Shown piece by piece: positions 8,329 through 15,782 of a stretch of 32,303 nucleotides of DNA (within the stretch, counting starts at the first letter, position 1; each line of letters starts with the position of its first letter). Source of the stretch: Bacteroidales bacterium. GTDB lineage: Bacteria > Bacteroidota > Bacteroidia > Bacteroidales > F082. The translations under genes and the position numbers were made by a program. The stretch is from positions 1 to 32,303 of the forward strand of contig JAEETH010000041.1 of assembly GCA_016290215.1 (NCBI GenBank). The letters are read 5' to 3'. The notes beneath the pieces are model-generated. The model worked only from the letters and a program-made list of their open reading frames with translations. It made no database searches and was not told the DNA's origin.

Positions 8329-10071
8329 TCAATAGGCTTTGTATTTGTCGCCTGTCTTTTCGATGAGGATGCGATAGTACTCGTCGCTGTATTTCGGGTG
8401 TTCACTCTTGATGGGCGTGTATTTACTGCCAGGTTGGGTGGGCTGGGCCGTGTTCAGGTTGCCGTCCATATACTTCATGAACAATTCCTGATAGAACTTT
8501 TTCCAGGATTGGGTCATCTTATTCGCTTGATTGCAGGAGAACTGGGTCAATGCATTAATTTGTGCTCCTCTGCCTTTCATGGCGAACACTTTTTCATCCA
8601 ATGCGGGGACTTCCTTCTCCACCCAAGCCGTTTCAAGTTCGCGCTGGCGCTTACGGATTTCGGGATGGATGTAGTTGTACTTCGTGTAAGCCCAGTTGCT
8701 CATCTGGTTGAAGGTCCAGAAGGCGGAGGTCTCCGACCACTCGCTCATCGAGCCGTTGCCTTCGCGGAAGCACTCGGGAATCTCGGTCATGCAACTGTAC
8801 ATGGGGCAGTAGACGGTATTGTCGGTGTCGTCAACACCAAACCAAATGATGCCGCCGATGGGCCAATCCCATTTGCCACGGCTTTGGGCGACGAAGGAAA
8901 AACCAGTCTGCTGGGTGGCGGTGGTGCGCTCATGAATGTATGTCACACCGTCGACTTCCCAGTCCATAGGACGCCAACGATAGGGGCAGTGGAAAGGACC
9001 TGCACCCACGTCTTGCGACATGTCGAGTTCAGTGCCTTCGAGATGGTCGCGCATGAAGTCCATCATATCGAGCACGCTGACTTTCTTGGTGGGCAGCACC
9101 CACAAAGGCATGCGGTTGGTCGGGAAGTTATCGGGGGTCTGGCACATGTTGGCCGTGTAAGGCTTGGCGCGCTTGATGTCGCGACCTGTGGCATAGTCCC
9201 AATAGTCCTTCATGTTGTCGGTCACCTTGTTGAACATTGCCCACACACGCAAATCGCAGAAGCGGGCACCGTCGAAAGTGACAGGGTTGTAGACATCGGA
9301 GAACGAGAACTTCTCATCGGGACCGTTATAAAGCTTCATGTCTTTGGCGAAGCTAATGACATCGTCGGCATAAACGCAATCGATGTTCGGGTCTTTCAAG
9401 AGCTTGTCGATGTTCTTGAAGGTGATGCTGGTCTTGCACTTGCGTGAGGCCAAGGGGAAAGTGGTGATGCGTGCTTGGTTGGCGTGACCGCTCACATAGC
9501 CATCGGGAATACGGCGGGCCACCCAAACGGCACCTTTGCTTTGCTTGCCCTTGCCAATCATTTCAAGGATCCACACCTCTTCGGTATCGCAGATGGAGAA
9601 CGACTCACCCTCGCTGACATAACCGTAGTTGTAAACCAACTCTCCCATGCACTTGATGGCTTCACGGGCGGTCTTGGCACGCTGCAAGGTGATGTAAATC
9701 AAGCTACCATAGTCGATGATACCAGGGCCTTCCCAAAGGCTTTCGATGCCACCATAGGTCGTCTCGCCAATAGCCACCTGCCATTCGTTCATGTTGCCGA
9801 CCACATTATAGGTATGCGCCACTTCGGGGATTTGGCCACGATACATGCCACCATCCCAGTCGTAAACGTCGCGCATGGCACCTTCGGGCCAGTCGGCGGC
9901 GGGATAGTGGTAAAGCTCGCCATACAACACATGGCTGTCGGCAGCATACGAAATCATACAGGAGCCATCCGTAGAGGCACCCTTGGTAATCAAGAAATTA
10001 GTGCAAGCATTGGCCTTCCCGAAGGAAAAAACGAGAACCAAAGCCAGAATTGCAGTGAATACTTTTTTCAT
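8329..10071 (-). CDS. Secreted C69-family dipeptidase
   Basis: An N-terminal nucleophile peptidase of MEROPS family C69 that cleaves dipeptides, exported from the cytoplasm. Residues 1-22 form a signal peptide (MKKVFTAILALVLVFSFGKA then NA) and the next residue is Cys23 in ACTNFLITKGASTDGS, which becomes the catalytic N-terminal Cys after cleavage. The conserved YNVVGNMNEWQVAIGETTYGG region follows, and GESFSICDTEEVWILEMIGKG is the usual family core. At 580 aa it is in the normal range for Bacteroidetes members. It probably works with the S46 peptidase further along in peptide catabolism; that link is inference. Confidence 0.93.
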   Translation of the reverse strand: MKKVFTAILALVLVFSFGKANACTNFLITKGASTDGSCMISYAADSHVLYGELYHYPAADWPEGAMRDVYDWDGGMYRGQIPEVAHTYNVVGNMNEWQVAIGETTYGGIESLWEGPGIIDYGSLIYITLQRAKTAREAIKCMGELVYNYGYVSEGESFSICDTEEVWILEMIGKGKQSKGAVWVARRIPDGYVSGHANQARITTFPLASRKCKTSITFKNIDKLLKDPNIDCVYADDVISFAKDMKLYNGPDEKFSFSDVYNPVTFDGARFCDLRVWAMFNKVTDNMKDYWDYATGRDIKRAKPYTANMCQTPDNFPTNRMPLWVLPTKKVSVLDMMDFMRDHLEGTELDMSQDVGAGPFHCPYRWRPMDWEVDGVTYIHERTTATQQTGFSFVAQSRGKWDWPIGGIIWFGVDDTDNTVYCPMYSCMTEIPECFREGNGSMSEWSETSAFWTFNQMSNWAYTKYNYIHPEIRKRQRELETAWVEKEVPALDEKVFAMKGRGAQINALTQFSCNQANKMTQSWKKFYQELFMKYMDGNLNTAQPTQPGSKYTPIKSEHPKYSDEYYRILIEKTGDKYKAY

Positions 10072-10109
10072 AGGATATAGATTAATGATGATACTTCTTT
10101 TAGAGCCTA

Positions 10110-10117
10110 CAAAGATA
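10110..10117 (-). promoter_or_regulatory. -7 promoter element of the C69 gene
   Basis: On the minus strand this reads TATCTTTG, a full match to TAnnTTTG, 39 bases before the ATG at 10071. No clear TTTG is seen at the -33 position. Confidence 0.5.
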
Positions 10118-10160
10118 GTAAATTGTTTCTTTAGGAAGTGTTGTTTTGCATAATTGTTTT

Positions 10161-10320
10161 TTGACTATGGCTTATAACTATGACTATGACCGTTTCAACC
10201 TCGGTGAAAGTAGTCATGGTCATAGTCAATAGTCATCGTTTATGGATTTTTTAAAAACTTATGAACCAACACTATATCCGACAACAAACGACAACAAACG
10301 ACTACTGTCGACTACAAACG
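10161..10320. repeat. Iterated-word inverted repeat and CGACAACAAA direct repeats
   Basis: TTGACTATGG, AACTATGACT and GACTATGACC words (10161-10191) are followed by their inverted counterparts GTCATGGTCATAGTC and AATAGTCATC (10212-10237). The core GACTATGACC (10182-10191) pairs exactly with GGTCATAGTC (10218-10227). At 10279-10320 two direct copies of CGACAACAAA and CGACTAC words follow, around a GTCGAC palindrome. Together with the C69 promoter this accounts for the 317-base gap before the next gene. Confidence 0.75.
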
Positions 10321-10388
10321 TTTAATCAACGGGTTAGTCTTGACAGGGTTTGCATTTTTGCAGCAGAAAACATTATAAACCTACAATC

Positions 10389-10856
10389 ATGGAAACACCT
10401 GAATACATTGAAGGCATCCCGACGGAAAAGAAAAGAAGCAAAGAGCGCTTTGCTTTGATTATGAATTACTATGAAGCAATATGGAAGCAATTGCAAAGAG
10501 ATTGCGGCTCCAACTTCATCAGAAACAAGTTTTTGAATGCAGATGTTTTTCTCGTGAAAAACGAGAGCGACAAGAAAACGGCCCGAGAAGCATTGCACAA
10601 CTGGAAATCAACATACGCCGTTAAGCACCTGAAACTGGTTGTGGAACAGGCCAAACCTATGGAAAACCTGCCATTGTTTGTTTCAAGAAAGGAAGGGGAA
10701 CAAAAGCGTAACGGATATAAGAACATGATTCTTCTTTATTATGATTTCTCTGATGCAGAAAAAGAATATATGAATTTCCGAGTAAAACTTACCATTGGGG
10801 TCATGACCGGAGGAAAACACGTGCAATACTGCGTAAACAAGATTGAAGCAAAATAA
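10389..10856 (+). CDS. Hypothetical protein, 155 aa
   Basis: I do not recognise this protein. From the ATG at 10389 it begins METPEYIEGIPTEKKRSKER, is soluble, Lys/Glu-rich and mostly helical in the first half, and ends with a strand-rich part (FRVKLTIGVMTGGKHVQYCV). The C-terminal pattern, with a short Gly-containing strand followed by HVQYCVNKIE, is loosely like small nuclease or ADP-ribosyltransferase-type toxin folds, but I have no motif to prove it. An upstream CATTTTTG at 10348-10355 is one base off the -7 consensus and argues against the more upstream in-frame ATG at 10350. The gene stands alone and is followed by a hairpin-rich gap. Confidence 0.6.
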   Translation: METPEYIEGIPTEKKRSKERFALIMNYYEAIWKQLQRDCGSNFIRNKFLNADVFLVKNESDKKTAREALHNWKSTYAVKHLKLVVEQAKPMENLPLFVSRKEGEQKRNGYKNMILLYYDFSDAEKEYMNFRVKLTIGVMTGGKHVQYCVNKIEAK

Positions 10857-10861
10857 AAAAA

Positions 10862-10967
10862 CCAGCCATGTAATCCGTTACCGCACAAAAGATTGGAACG
10901 CAGCCCCTGGCTGGATTTCTTATTTGTAATAGCCAATCGTATCCAGCGATTACCCTACCTAATAGGG
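10862..10967 (+). other. Structured intergenic region with three hairpins
   Basis: CCAGCCA (10862-10868) pairs with TGGCTGG (10908-10914) over a 39-base loop and is followed by ATTTCTTATTTG. AATCG/CGATT (10935-10951) and CCCTA/TAGGG (10953-10967) form two more small stems. The first could end transcription of the orphan gene; the set could also be a small RNA or another mobile palindrome. Confidence 0.4.
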
Positions 10968-11056
10968 AACACATACAATTGGTTTTCTGCCTGCAAAAAT
11001 ACTACAAATTTCCAAACCCCACCACTAAAATGAAAAATAATTATTACTTTAGCCAA

Positions 11057-13594
11057 ATGAATACGATTGAAAGCATGGCGCAGCAAACTTTTGTCAACCA
11101 GAAACTTGAATTCGTCGAGGAACTGGTACTTTACACCGACGCACACATCTTCCTCACGGGAAAGGCAGGCACGGGAAAGACTACCTTCTTAAAGAACTTG
11201 CCGCTGAAGACCTACAAGCGCATGGTCGTGGTGGCACCCACGGGCGTGGCCGCCATTAACGCGGGTGGACAGACCATCCACTCGTTTTTCCAACTGCCTT
11301 TCGGACCGCAACTGCCTGAAAATGCCCTTAAAAAAACCGCTTTTCCTCCCATAGATTCCCGAGGGAATGACATGGGAGGGAAAGCTAAGTCGTTAGCTGC
11401 ACAACTTCAAAAACTCAACAAAAAGAAAATCAACTTGATACGCAGCCTGGACTTGCTCATCATCGACGAAATCAGTATGGTGCGCGCCGATGTCTTGGAT
11501 GCCATCGATGCGGTGTTGCGTCGCGTGCGCCGCTCGCAGAAACCTTTTGGCGGGCTGCAATTGCTGATGATTGGCGACGTGCACCAACTGGCACCCGTGG
11601 CCAAGCCCGAGGAATGGGAGGTGCTGTCGCCGTATTACGACACGCCCTACTTCTTCGGCAGCCAAGTGCTGAAAAAGACGCCTTACGTCTGCGTGGAGCT
11701 GGAACACATCTACCGCCAACACGACGAAGACTTCATCACCTTGTTGAACAAGGTTCGCAACAACCAGATGGATGCCGATTGTGTGCGTTTGCTCAACAGC
11801 CGCTTCAAGCCCAACTTCATCGCCCACGACAACGAGGGCTATATCACCCTAACCACCCACAACTACCAAGCCGACCAAATCAACGAGACGAAACTAGCGG
11901 CTATCGAAGCAAAGCCTTGGGTTTTCAAGGCCGTGGTGCGTGGCACTTTCCCCGAAAACACCTACCCCACCAAGGAAGAACTGGTGCTGAAAGTCGGGGC
12001 ACAGGTCATGTTCGTCAAAAACGACCCCAACCCTGAAAAGGCTTTCTATAACGGCAAAATCGGGAGGCTGGTCGGCTACAACGACGACGAAGGCACCGTC
12101 ACCGTCGAAAGCGAGGGCGAGCGCATCTTCGTGCCCAAACTGACCTGGCAAAACATGGAGTACGCCATCAATGCCGAGAACCAAGACATCGAGGAAAAGG
12201 AAATCGGCAGCTTCACCCAAATACCGCTGCGTTTGGCTTGGGCCGTCACCATCCATAAGAGCCAAGGACTCACCTTCGACAAGGTCATCGTCGACGCGGG
12301 ACAGGCCTTCGCCCACGGACAGGTGTATGTGGCCCTCAGCCGTTGCACCTCGCTCGAAGGCCTCGTGCTGAAGACACCCATCGCCTCCAATGCCTTGGTC
12401 AACGACTTCTCCGTCAACCGGTTTGTCGACGCCCTGCCCGAGAGGGAACCCACGCAAGAAAAAGTCGACCAGCTGCGCCACGACTACGAGTTGGAAACCA
12501 TGCTCGAACTCATCGATTTTGAAGGCATCCACAAAGACTTCGGCAAGCTGATGAAGGTCATCTACGACAACGACACCCTCTTTGAACGCTCGTTGATCCA
12601 AGACCTCTCGCAGCGGCGCAACCGCATCTTTGAGGAATTATGCCAAATCGGGAATAAGTTTGAGAGCCAGATACAAAAGCTCCACTCGCAAGCCCCTTCA
12701 TGCGAACAAAACCCACTTTTGCAGGAGCGACTGACCAAAGGCGTTGCCTACTTCGACGAGCATCTGAAAGCCATCACAGAAGGTCTCTTCGACCTGCCTT
12801 TCAAGACTGACAACCAAGCCGTCAACGAACAACTTACTGAAGCATTGAAGTCGCTCAAGGAAGACGTCTATCTGAAAGGCTGCTGTTTGGAAGCCTGCAA
12901 AAACGGCTTCACGGTCAAGGAATACCAAAAGACCAAGTCGGTGAAGGTGATAGAAGTGGAAAAGAGCGGCAAAAAGAAAGTCGAAATCAAGTTTGAGCCG
13001 AGCAAAAATGGCGGTCTTTACTCCATTTTACTGTCGTGGCGCGCTGCACGAGCCGAAGCTGACGATGTGCCGGCTTCCAACATTGCGCCTATCAGAACTT
13101 TGAAAGCCATAGCCGAGACCAAACCCGTCACCCTTTCCGAATTACGGAAAGTCGAAGGTATGGGGCCCAAACGCATCAGGAACTACGGCGCTGAAATCAT
13201 CGACATCGTGCTGAGGCATTTGGGGCAAGACCCTCAAAAGGCGAATATAGGTGATTTGGCAAAAGTTCCCCAAAAAAGAACTAATGGAGCCACTTACTTC
13301 CAAACTAAAGAAATGGCGGAACGAGGCATGAGTGCCGAGGCCATCGCCAAAGCAAGAGGGTTGGCTGAGTCAACCATTTTTAGTCATCTTATTTATTGGG
13401 TTGAACAAGGCTCCTTCCCTGCCTCAAGATTTGTTTCAAGCGAGAAGATGGCCGAAATCCGCGACTACTTTGAGTCGACTGGAGACCCAAAAATCACCAC
13501 AGCCCGAGATGTTTTGGGCGATGACTACCAATACTTTGAGATACGCATGGTTTTGGCTGAAATGAAACGGGAAGGATACTTCAAAGAGCCATGA
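11057..13594 (+). CDS. PIF1-like helicase with C-terminal HRDC and helix-turn-helix regions
   Basis: A superfamily 1 DNA helicase related to PIF1 and RecD. With the start at 11057 (MNTIESMAQQTF) the protein has 845 aa. Walker A is GKAGTGKT at 35-42, then APTGVAAINAGGQTIHSFF, Walker B DLLIIDEISMVRADV, GDVHQLAPV, and near residue 400 the C-terminal core motif AVTIHKSQGLTFDKV and VALSRCTSLEGLVL. The C-terminal part has an HRDC-like segment (TLSELRKVEGMGPKRIRNYG) and a helix-turn-helix region (MSAEAIAKARGLAESTIFSH), a layout I know from Bacteroidetes homologues. In-frame starts upstream at 10979 and 11030 are disfavoured, because a near-consensus -7 box (TACTTTAG, 11045-11052) lies just before 11057. 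A palindromic insertion sits in a variable loop. Confidence 0.92.
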   Translation: MNTIESMAQQTFVNQKLEFVEELVLYTDAHIFLTGKAGTGKTTFLKNLPLKTYKRMVVVAPTGVAAINAGGQTIHSFFQLPFGPQLPENALKKTAFPPIDSRGNDMGGKAKSLAAQLQKLNKKKINLIRSLDLLIIDEISMVRADVLDAIDAVLRRVRRSQKPFGGLQLLMIGDVHQLAPVAKPEEWEVLSPYYDTPYFFGSQVLKKTPYVCVELEHIYRQHDEDFITLLNKVRNNQMDADCVRLLNSRFKPNFIAHDNEGYITLTTHNYQADQINETKLAAIEAKPWVFKAVVRGTFPENTYPTKEELVLKVGAQVMFVKNDPNPEKAFYNGKIGRLVGYNDDEGTVTVESEGERIFVPKLTWQNMEYAINAENQDIEEKEIGSFTQIPLRLAWAVTIHKSQGLTFDKVIVDAGQAFAHGQVYVALSRCTSLEGLVLKTPIASNALVNDFSVNRFVDALPEREPTQEKVDQLRHDYELETMLELIDFEGIHKDFGKLMKVIYDNDTLFERSLIQDLSQRRNRIFEELCQIGNKFESQIQKLHSQAPSCEQNPLLQERLTKGVAYFDEHLKAITEGLFDLPFKTDNQAVNEQLTEALKSLKEDVYLKGCCLEACKNGFTVKEYQKTKSVKVIEVEKSGKKKVEIKFEPSKNGGLYSILLSWRAARAEADDVPASNIAPIRTLKAIAETKPVTLSELRKVEGMGPKRIRNYGAEIIDIVLRHLGQDPQKANIGDLAKVPQKRTNGATYFQTKEMAERGMSAEAIAKARGLAESTIFSHLIYWVEQGSFPASRFVSSEKMAEIRDYFESTGDPKITTARDVLGDDYQYFEIRMVLAEMKREGYFKEP
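11341..11399. repeat. Nested palindromes inside the PIF1-like helicase gene
   Basis: CCTCCCAT (11345-11352) pairs with ATGGGAGG (11372-11379) and, nested inside, ATTCCC (11355-11360) with GGGAAT (11363-11368). A second palindrome, AGCTAA/TTAGCT, follows at 11383-11398. The element is in frame and encodes FPPIDSRGNDMGGKAKSLAA between the conserved PFGPQLPEN segment and the KKINLIRSLDLLIIDE block. Confidence 0.75.
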
Positions 13595-13615
13595 ACATGA
13601 TTCCAGTTTTTTTAC

Positions 13616-13623
13616 TATCTTTG
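13616..13623 (+). promoter_or_regulatory. -7 promoter element of the DUF488 operon
   Basis: TATCTTTG matches TAnnTTTG and lies 24 bases before the TTG start, giving the three-gene unit its own promoter separate from the helicase gene. Confidence 0.5.
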
Positions 13624-13647
13624 CAATCTAAACATATAATATAAGCC

Positions 13648-14280
13648 TTGAAAACCTTGAAATTATATACGGTAGGCCATTCCAACCAGTTGTTGGAAGA
13701 ATTTCTTTCGTTGTTGCAACATCACAACATCAACTGTATTGTGGATGTCAGGAGCGTGCCCGCAAGCAAGTACGCGCCACAGTTCAACGAGGAGAACCTA
13801 AAATATTTCCTGAAGTCAAACGACATCCAATATCTGCCTTTTGGCGATGAATTTGGTGCCAGGCGTACCGACTGCATTGATGATGATGGTCAAGTGAATT
13901 TTGAGATGGCAGTCACAACACCTCTATTCCAACAAGGTGCGAAGAGGCTGAAAAAAGGCTTGGAAAAAGGCTTCAACATCGCATTGATGTGCTCGGAGGC
14001 CGACCCTTTGGAATGCCATCGTTTTTCATTGGTTTCCAGATATTTCCACAATCAAGGAATTGAAGTCTATCACATTTTGAAAGACGCAAATTTGGCTACT
14101 CAACGCGAAGTGGAGAAAAGAATGGTGGACGAATTTCTCCATTCAAGAAAATACCATCTTGCCGAAATAGACGAACTGTTTGGAACCTATACCGCCGAAG
14201 ACCAGTTGGCGGATGCCTACATATTGAAAAACAAGGAAATAGGTTATAAACCTGCATTACAAATGGAAGGAAACTACTGA
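13648..14280 (+). CDS. DUF488 family protein (long paralogue)
   Basis: A DUF488 (PF04343) protein of unknown biochemical activity. The sequence shows the family landmarks YTVGHSNQ at 7-14, DVRSVPASKYAPQFN at 33-47, and the cysteine signature CSEADPLECHR with C115, C123, H124 and R125. The pair of cysteines with His-Arg could be a catalytic or metal site. It begins with TTG at 13648: no ATG lies in frame between the promoter and the first conserved residues. The C-terminus is about 60 residues longer than that of its neighbour. The next gene starts one base after the stop, so the two are co-translated. Sequence divergence from the second DUF488 argues for distinct roles, perhaps as a heteromer. 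Confidence 0.88.
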   Translation: MKTLKLYTVGHSNQLLEEFLSLLQHHNINCIVDVRSVPASKYAPQFNEENLKYFLKSNDIQYLPFGDEFGARRTDCIDDDGQVNFEMAVTTPLFQQGAKRLKKGLEKGFNIALMCSEADPLECHRFSLVSRYFHNQGIEVYHILKDANLATQREVEKRMVDEFLHSRKYHLAEIDELFGTYTAEDQLADAYILKNKEIGYKPALQMEGNY

Positions 14281-14281
14281 C

Positions 14282-14725
14282 ATGATTACACTATATACTA
14301 TAGGATTTACAAAGAAAAGTGCCGAACAATTCTTCGGCTTGCTACGCGACAACGGCGTGAAGCAACTCGTCGACGTTCGCATCAACAATACCAGTCAGTT
14401 GGCTGGCTTCGCCAAAGGCAAGGATTTGGAATTTTTCACAAACGAAATTTGCCACATTCCTTACAAACATATCGTCGACTTTGCGCCCACCAAAGAGCTT
14501 CTTGACCAATGGCATAAGAATGAAGTGACCTGGACTGAGTATGTGGAAATCTACACCAAAATGCTAAAAGACAGGGAAATTGTCAAAAAATATGGAGTTA
14601 AGTCGTTCGACGGTGCCTGTTTTCTCTGTAGCGAAGACACCCCCGAGCAATGCCATCGTCGCTTGTTAGCTGAATATATGCAAGAACACAGCAAAGAGAA
14701 AGTTCGTATTGTCCATTTAATTTGA
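14282..14725 (+). CDS. DUF488 family protein (short paralogue)
   Basis: A second DUF488 domain, 147 aa and nearly only the core. It shows YTIGFTKKS, VDVRINNTSQLAGFAK, and the signature CSEDTPEQCHRR with C116, C124, H125 and R126, aligned with the same residues of the upstream paralogue. It has the Asn-Asn-Thr variant after DVR in place of the Ser-Val-Pro of the long form, which marks a different subfamily. It lies in the middle of a three-gene unit, one base after the first DUF488 stop. The family is clear; function is unknown, with nucleic-acid modification or defence suggested by context only. Confidence 0.9.
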   Translation: MITLYTIGFTKKSAEQFFGLLRDNGVKQLVDVRINNTSQLAGFAKGKDLEFFTNEICHIPYKHIVDFAPTKELLDQWHKNEVTWTEYVEIYTKMLKDREIVKKYGVKSFDGACFLCSEDTPEQCHRRLLAEYMQEHSKEKVRIVHLI

Positions 14726-14730
14726 AGACC

Positions 14731-15747
14731 ATGGATAAGCATTTCATTTGTTTGGCCAATTCCTACAAACATGGAGGCAGATGCATTGCAGGCATTGAGG
14801 TCGTTCCGCAAGCCGACGGCAGTCTTACTATTGTCCGTCATGACGATGGTCGACCGCGATGGATACGACCGGTTTCGATGTCAGTCAATGGTGAAATTCC
14901 TAACCATCTAGCCGAAAGTTTCAAGATATTTTCTTTGGTCAAACTATATGACATTGAACCTTGTCCTGATAAAGCACATACCGAAGACGTGCATTGTTCG
15001 CGGATGGAGATTTGCCCTTTCGACCTTCTTCCCACAAAATCATTCTTAAATCAACTCATTGACACACAACATCAAGCCGTCTTTTATTATAGGGGAAAAG
15101 CTATTCCAGCTACCATCATTGACCGACTTGATTATTCATTGATGCTGATTCAGCCAGAAAATGTCAGCGCCTATTGTGATGAGGAAAGGGAAAACTCAAA
15201 ATATCGGATGAAGTTCACCTATTCTGGTTCGAATTACGACTTCCCCATCACCGACCCCGTCTTTTTGGAGCAATTCAAGAAAAACCCAGAAAAATACAAT
15301 GATTTGGATGGAGTATATTTGGTGCTTTCGCTCGGTATAGAGTTCGAAGGTTTTCATTTCAAATTGGTGGCCACGGTGGTGTTTCCGAATGATTTAGAAG
15401 CTACTGAAGAACCGCAAACTACCAATCTTAGCGGCCTGTCTTATATGGAACGACAAAAGCTGCTTCATTCCAATGCCTATGCCAAGTGGACACCTGATGA
15501 AGATTCAGAGCTCCTGGAGTTATCAGGCAAAGGGCTGTCAATTAAAGAACTGACAAAAATATTTGAACGAAACGAAGGGGCCATACGTTCTCGTATCAAG
15601 AAACTAACAATGGATCCACAAGAAAACGAGAAAGAATTTGACAACGATGAAGAAACCTTGACCCATTTGATAGAACTAAAGAATGAAATCGAAAGGAAAA
15701 TTGAGGTTCTTCGCGAAAAAATCAATTTGAAACGCTCAATTCAATAG
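14731..15747 (+). CDS. Dual-OB (DuOB)-like protein with Myb/SANT-like helix-turn-helix
   Basis: The N-terminal region (FICLANSYKHGGRCIAGIEV, then WIRPVSMSVNGEIP and PCPDKAHTEDVHC) matches what I recall of the dual-OB domain described in prokaryotic conflict systems and thought to bind nucleic acid. Residues near 245-290 (KWTPDEDSELLELSGKGLSI, EGAIRSRIKKL) form a Myb/SANT-like helix-turn-helix of a kind found at the tail of bacterial nucleic-acid enzymes. A short charged coil (LTHLIELKNEIERKIEVLRE) ends the protein. I use the ATG at 14731; a TTG at 14722 overlapping the previous stop is possible. It is the third gene of the DUF488 unit and the likely nucleic-acid-binding partner. The domain name rests on memory, so confidence in it is moderate. 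Confidence 0.72.
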   Translation: MDKHFICLANSYKHGGRCIAGIEVVPQADGSLTIVRHDDGRPRWIRPVSMSVNGEIPNHLAESFKIFSLVKLYDIEPCPDKAHTEDVHCSRMEICPFDLLPTKSFLNQLIDTQHQAVFYYRGKAIPATIIDRLDYSLMLIQPENVSAYCDEERENSKYRMKFTYSGSNYDFPITDPVFLEQFKKNPEKYNDLDGVYLVLSLGIEFEGFHFKLVATVVFPNDLEATEEPQTTNLSGLSYMERQKLLHSNAYAKWTPDEDSELLELSGKGLSIKELTKIFERNEGAIRSRIKKLTMDPQENEKEFDNDEETLTHLIELKNEIERKIEVLREKINLKRSIQ

Positions 15748-15754
15748 GATTTTT

Positions 15755-15762
15755 TATTTTTG
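15755..15762 (+). promoter_or_regulatory. -7 promoter element of the esterase gene
   Basis: TATTTTTG, an exact TAnnTTTG match, followed by GCGCCAC and an ATG 21 bases later. The nearest upstream TTTG (15726-15729) is 25 bases away, slightly too far. Confidence 0.55.
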
Positions 15763-15782
15763 CGCCACAAAATCAAACCATC

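Noticed and set aside
8398-9447. 349-codon open frame antisense to the C69 gene
   Set aside because: Shadow of a real gene, no signal or domain.
14722-14730. TTG start for the DuOB-like gene overlapping the previous stop
   Set aside because: An ATG at 14731 lies five bases after the stop and directly before the first conserved residues, so the TTG is not needed; it stays possible.
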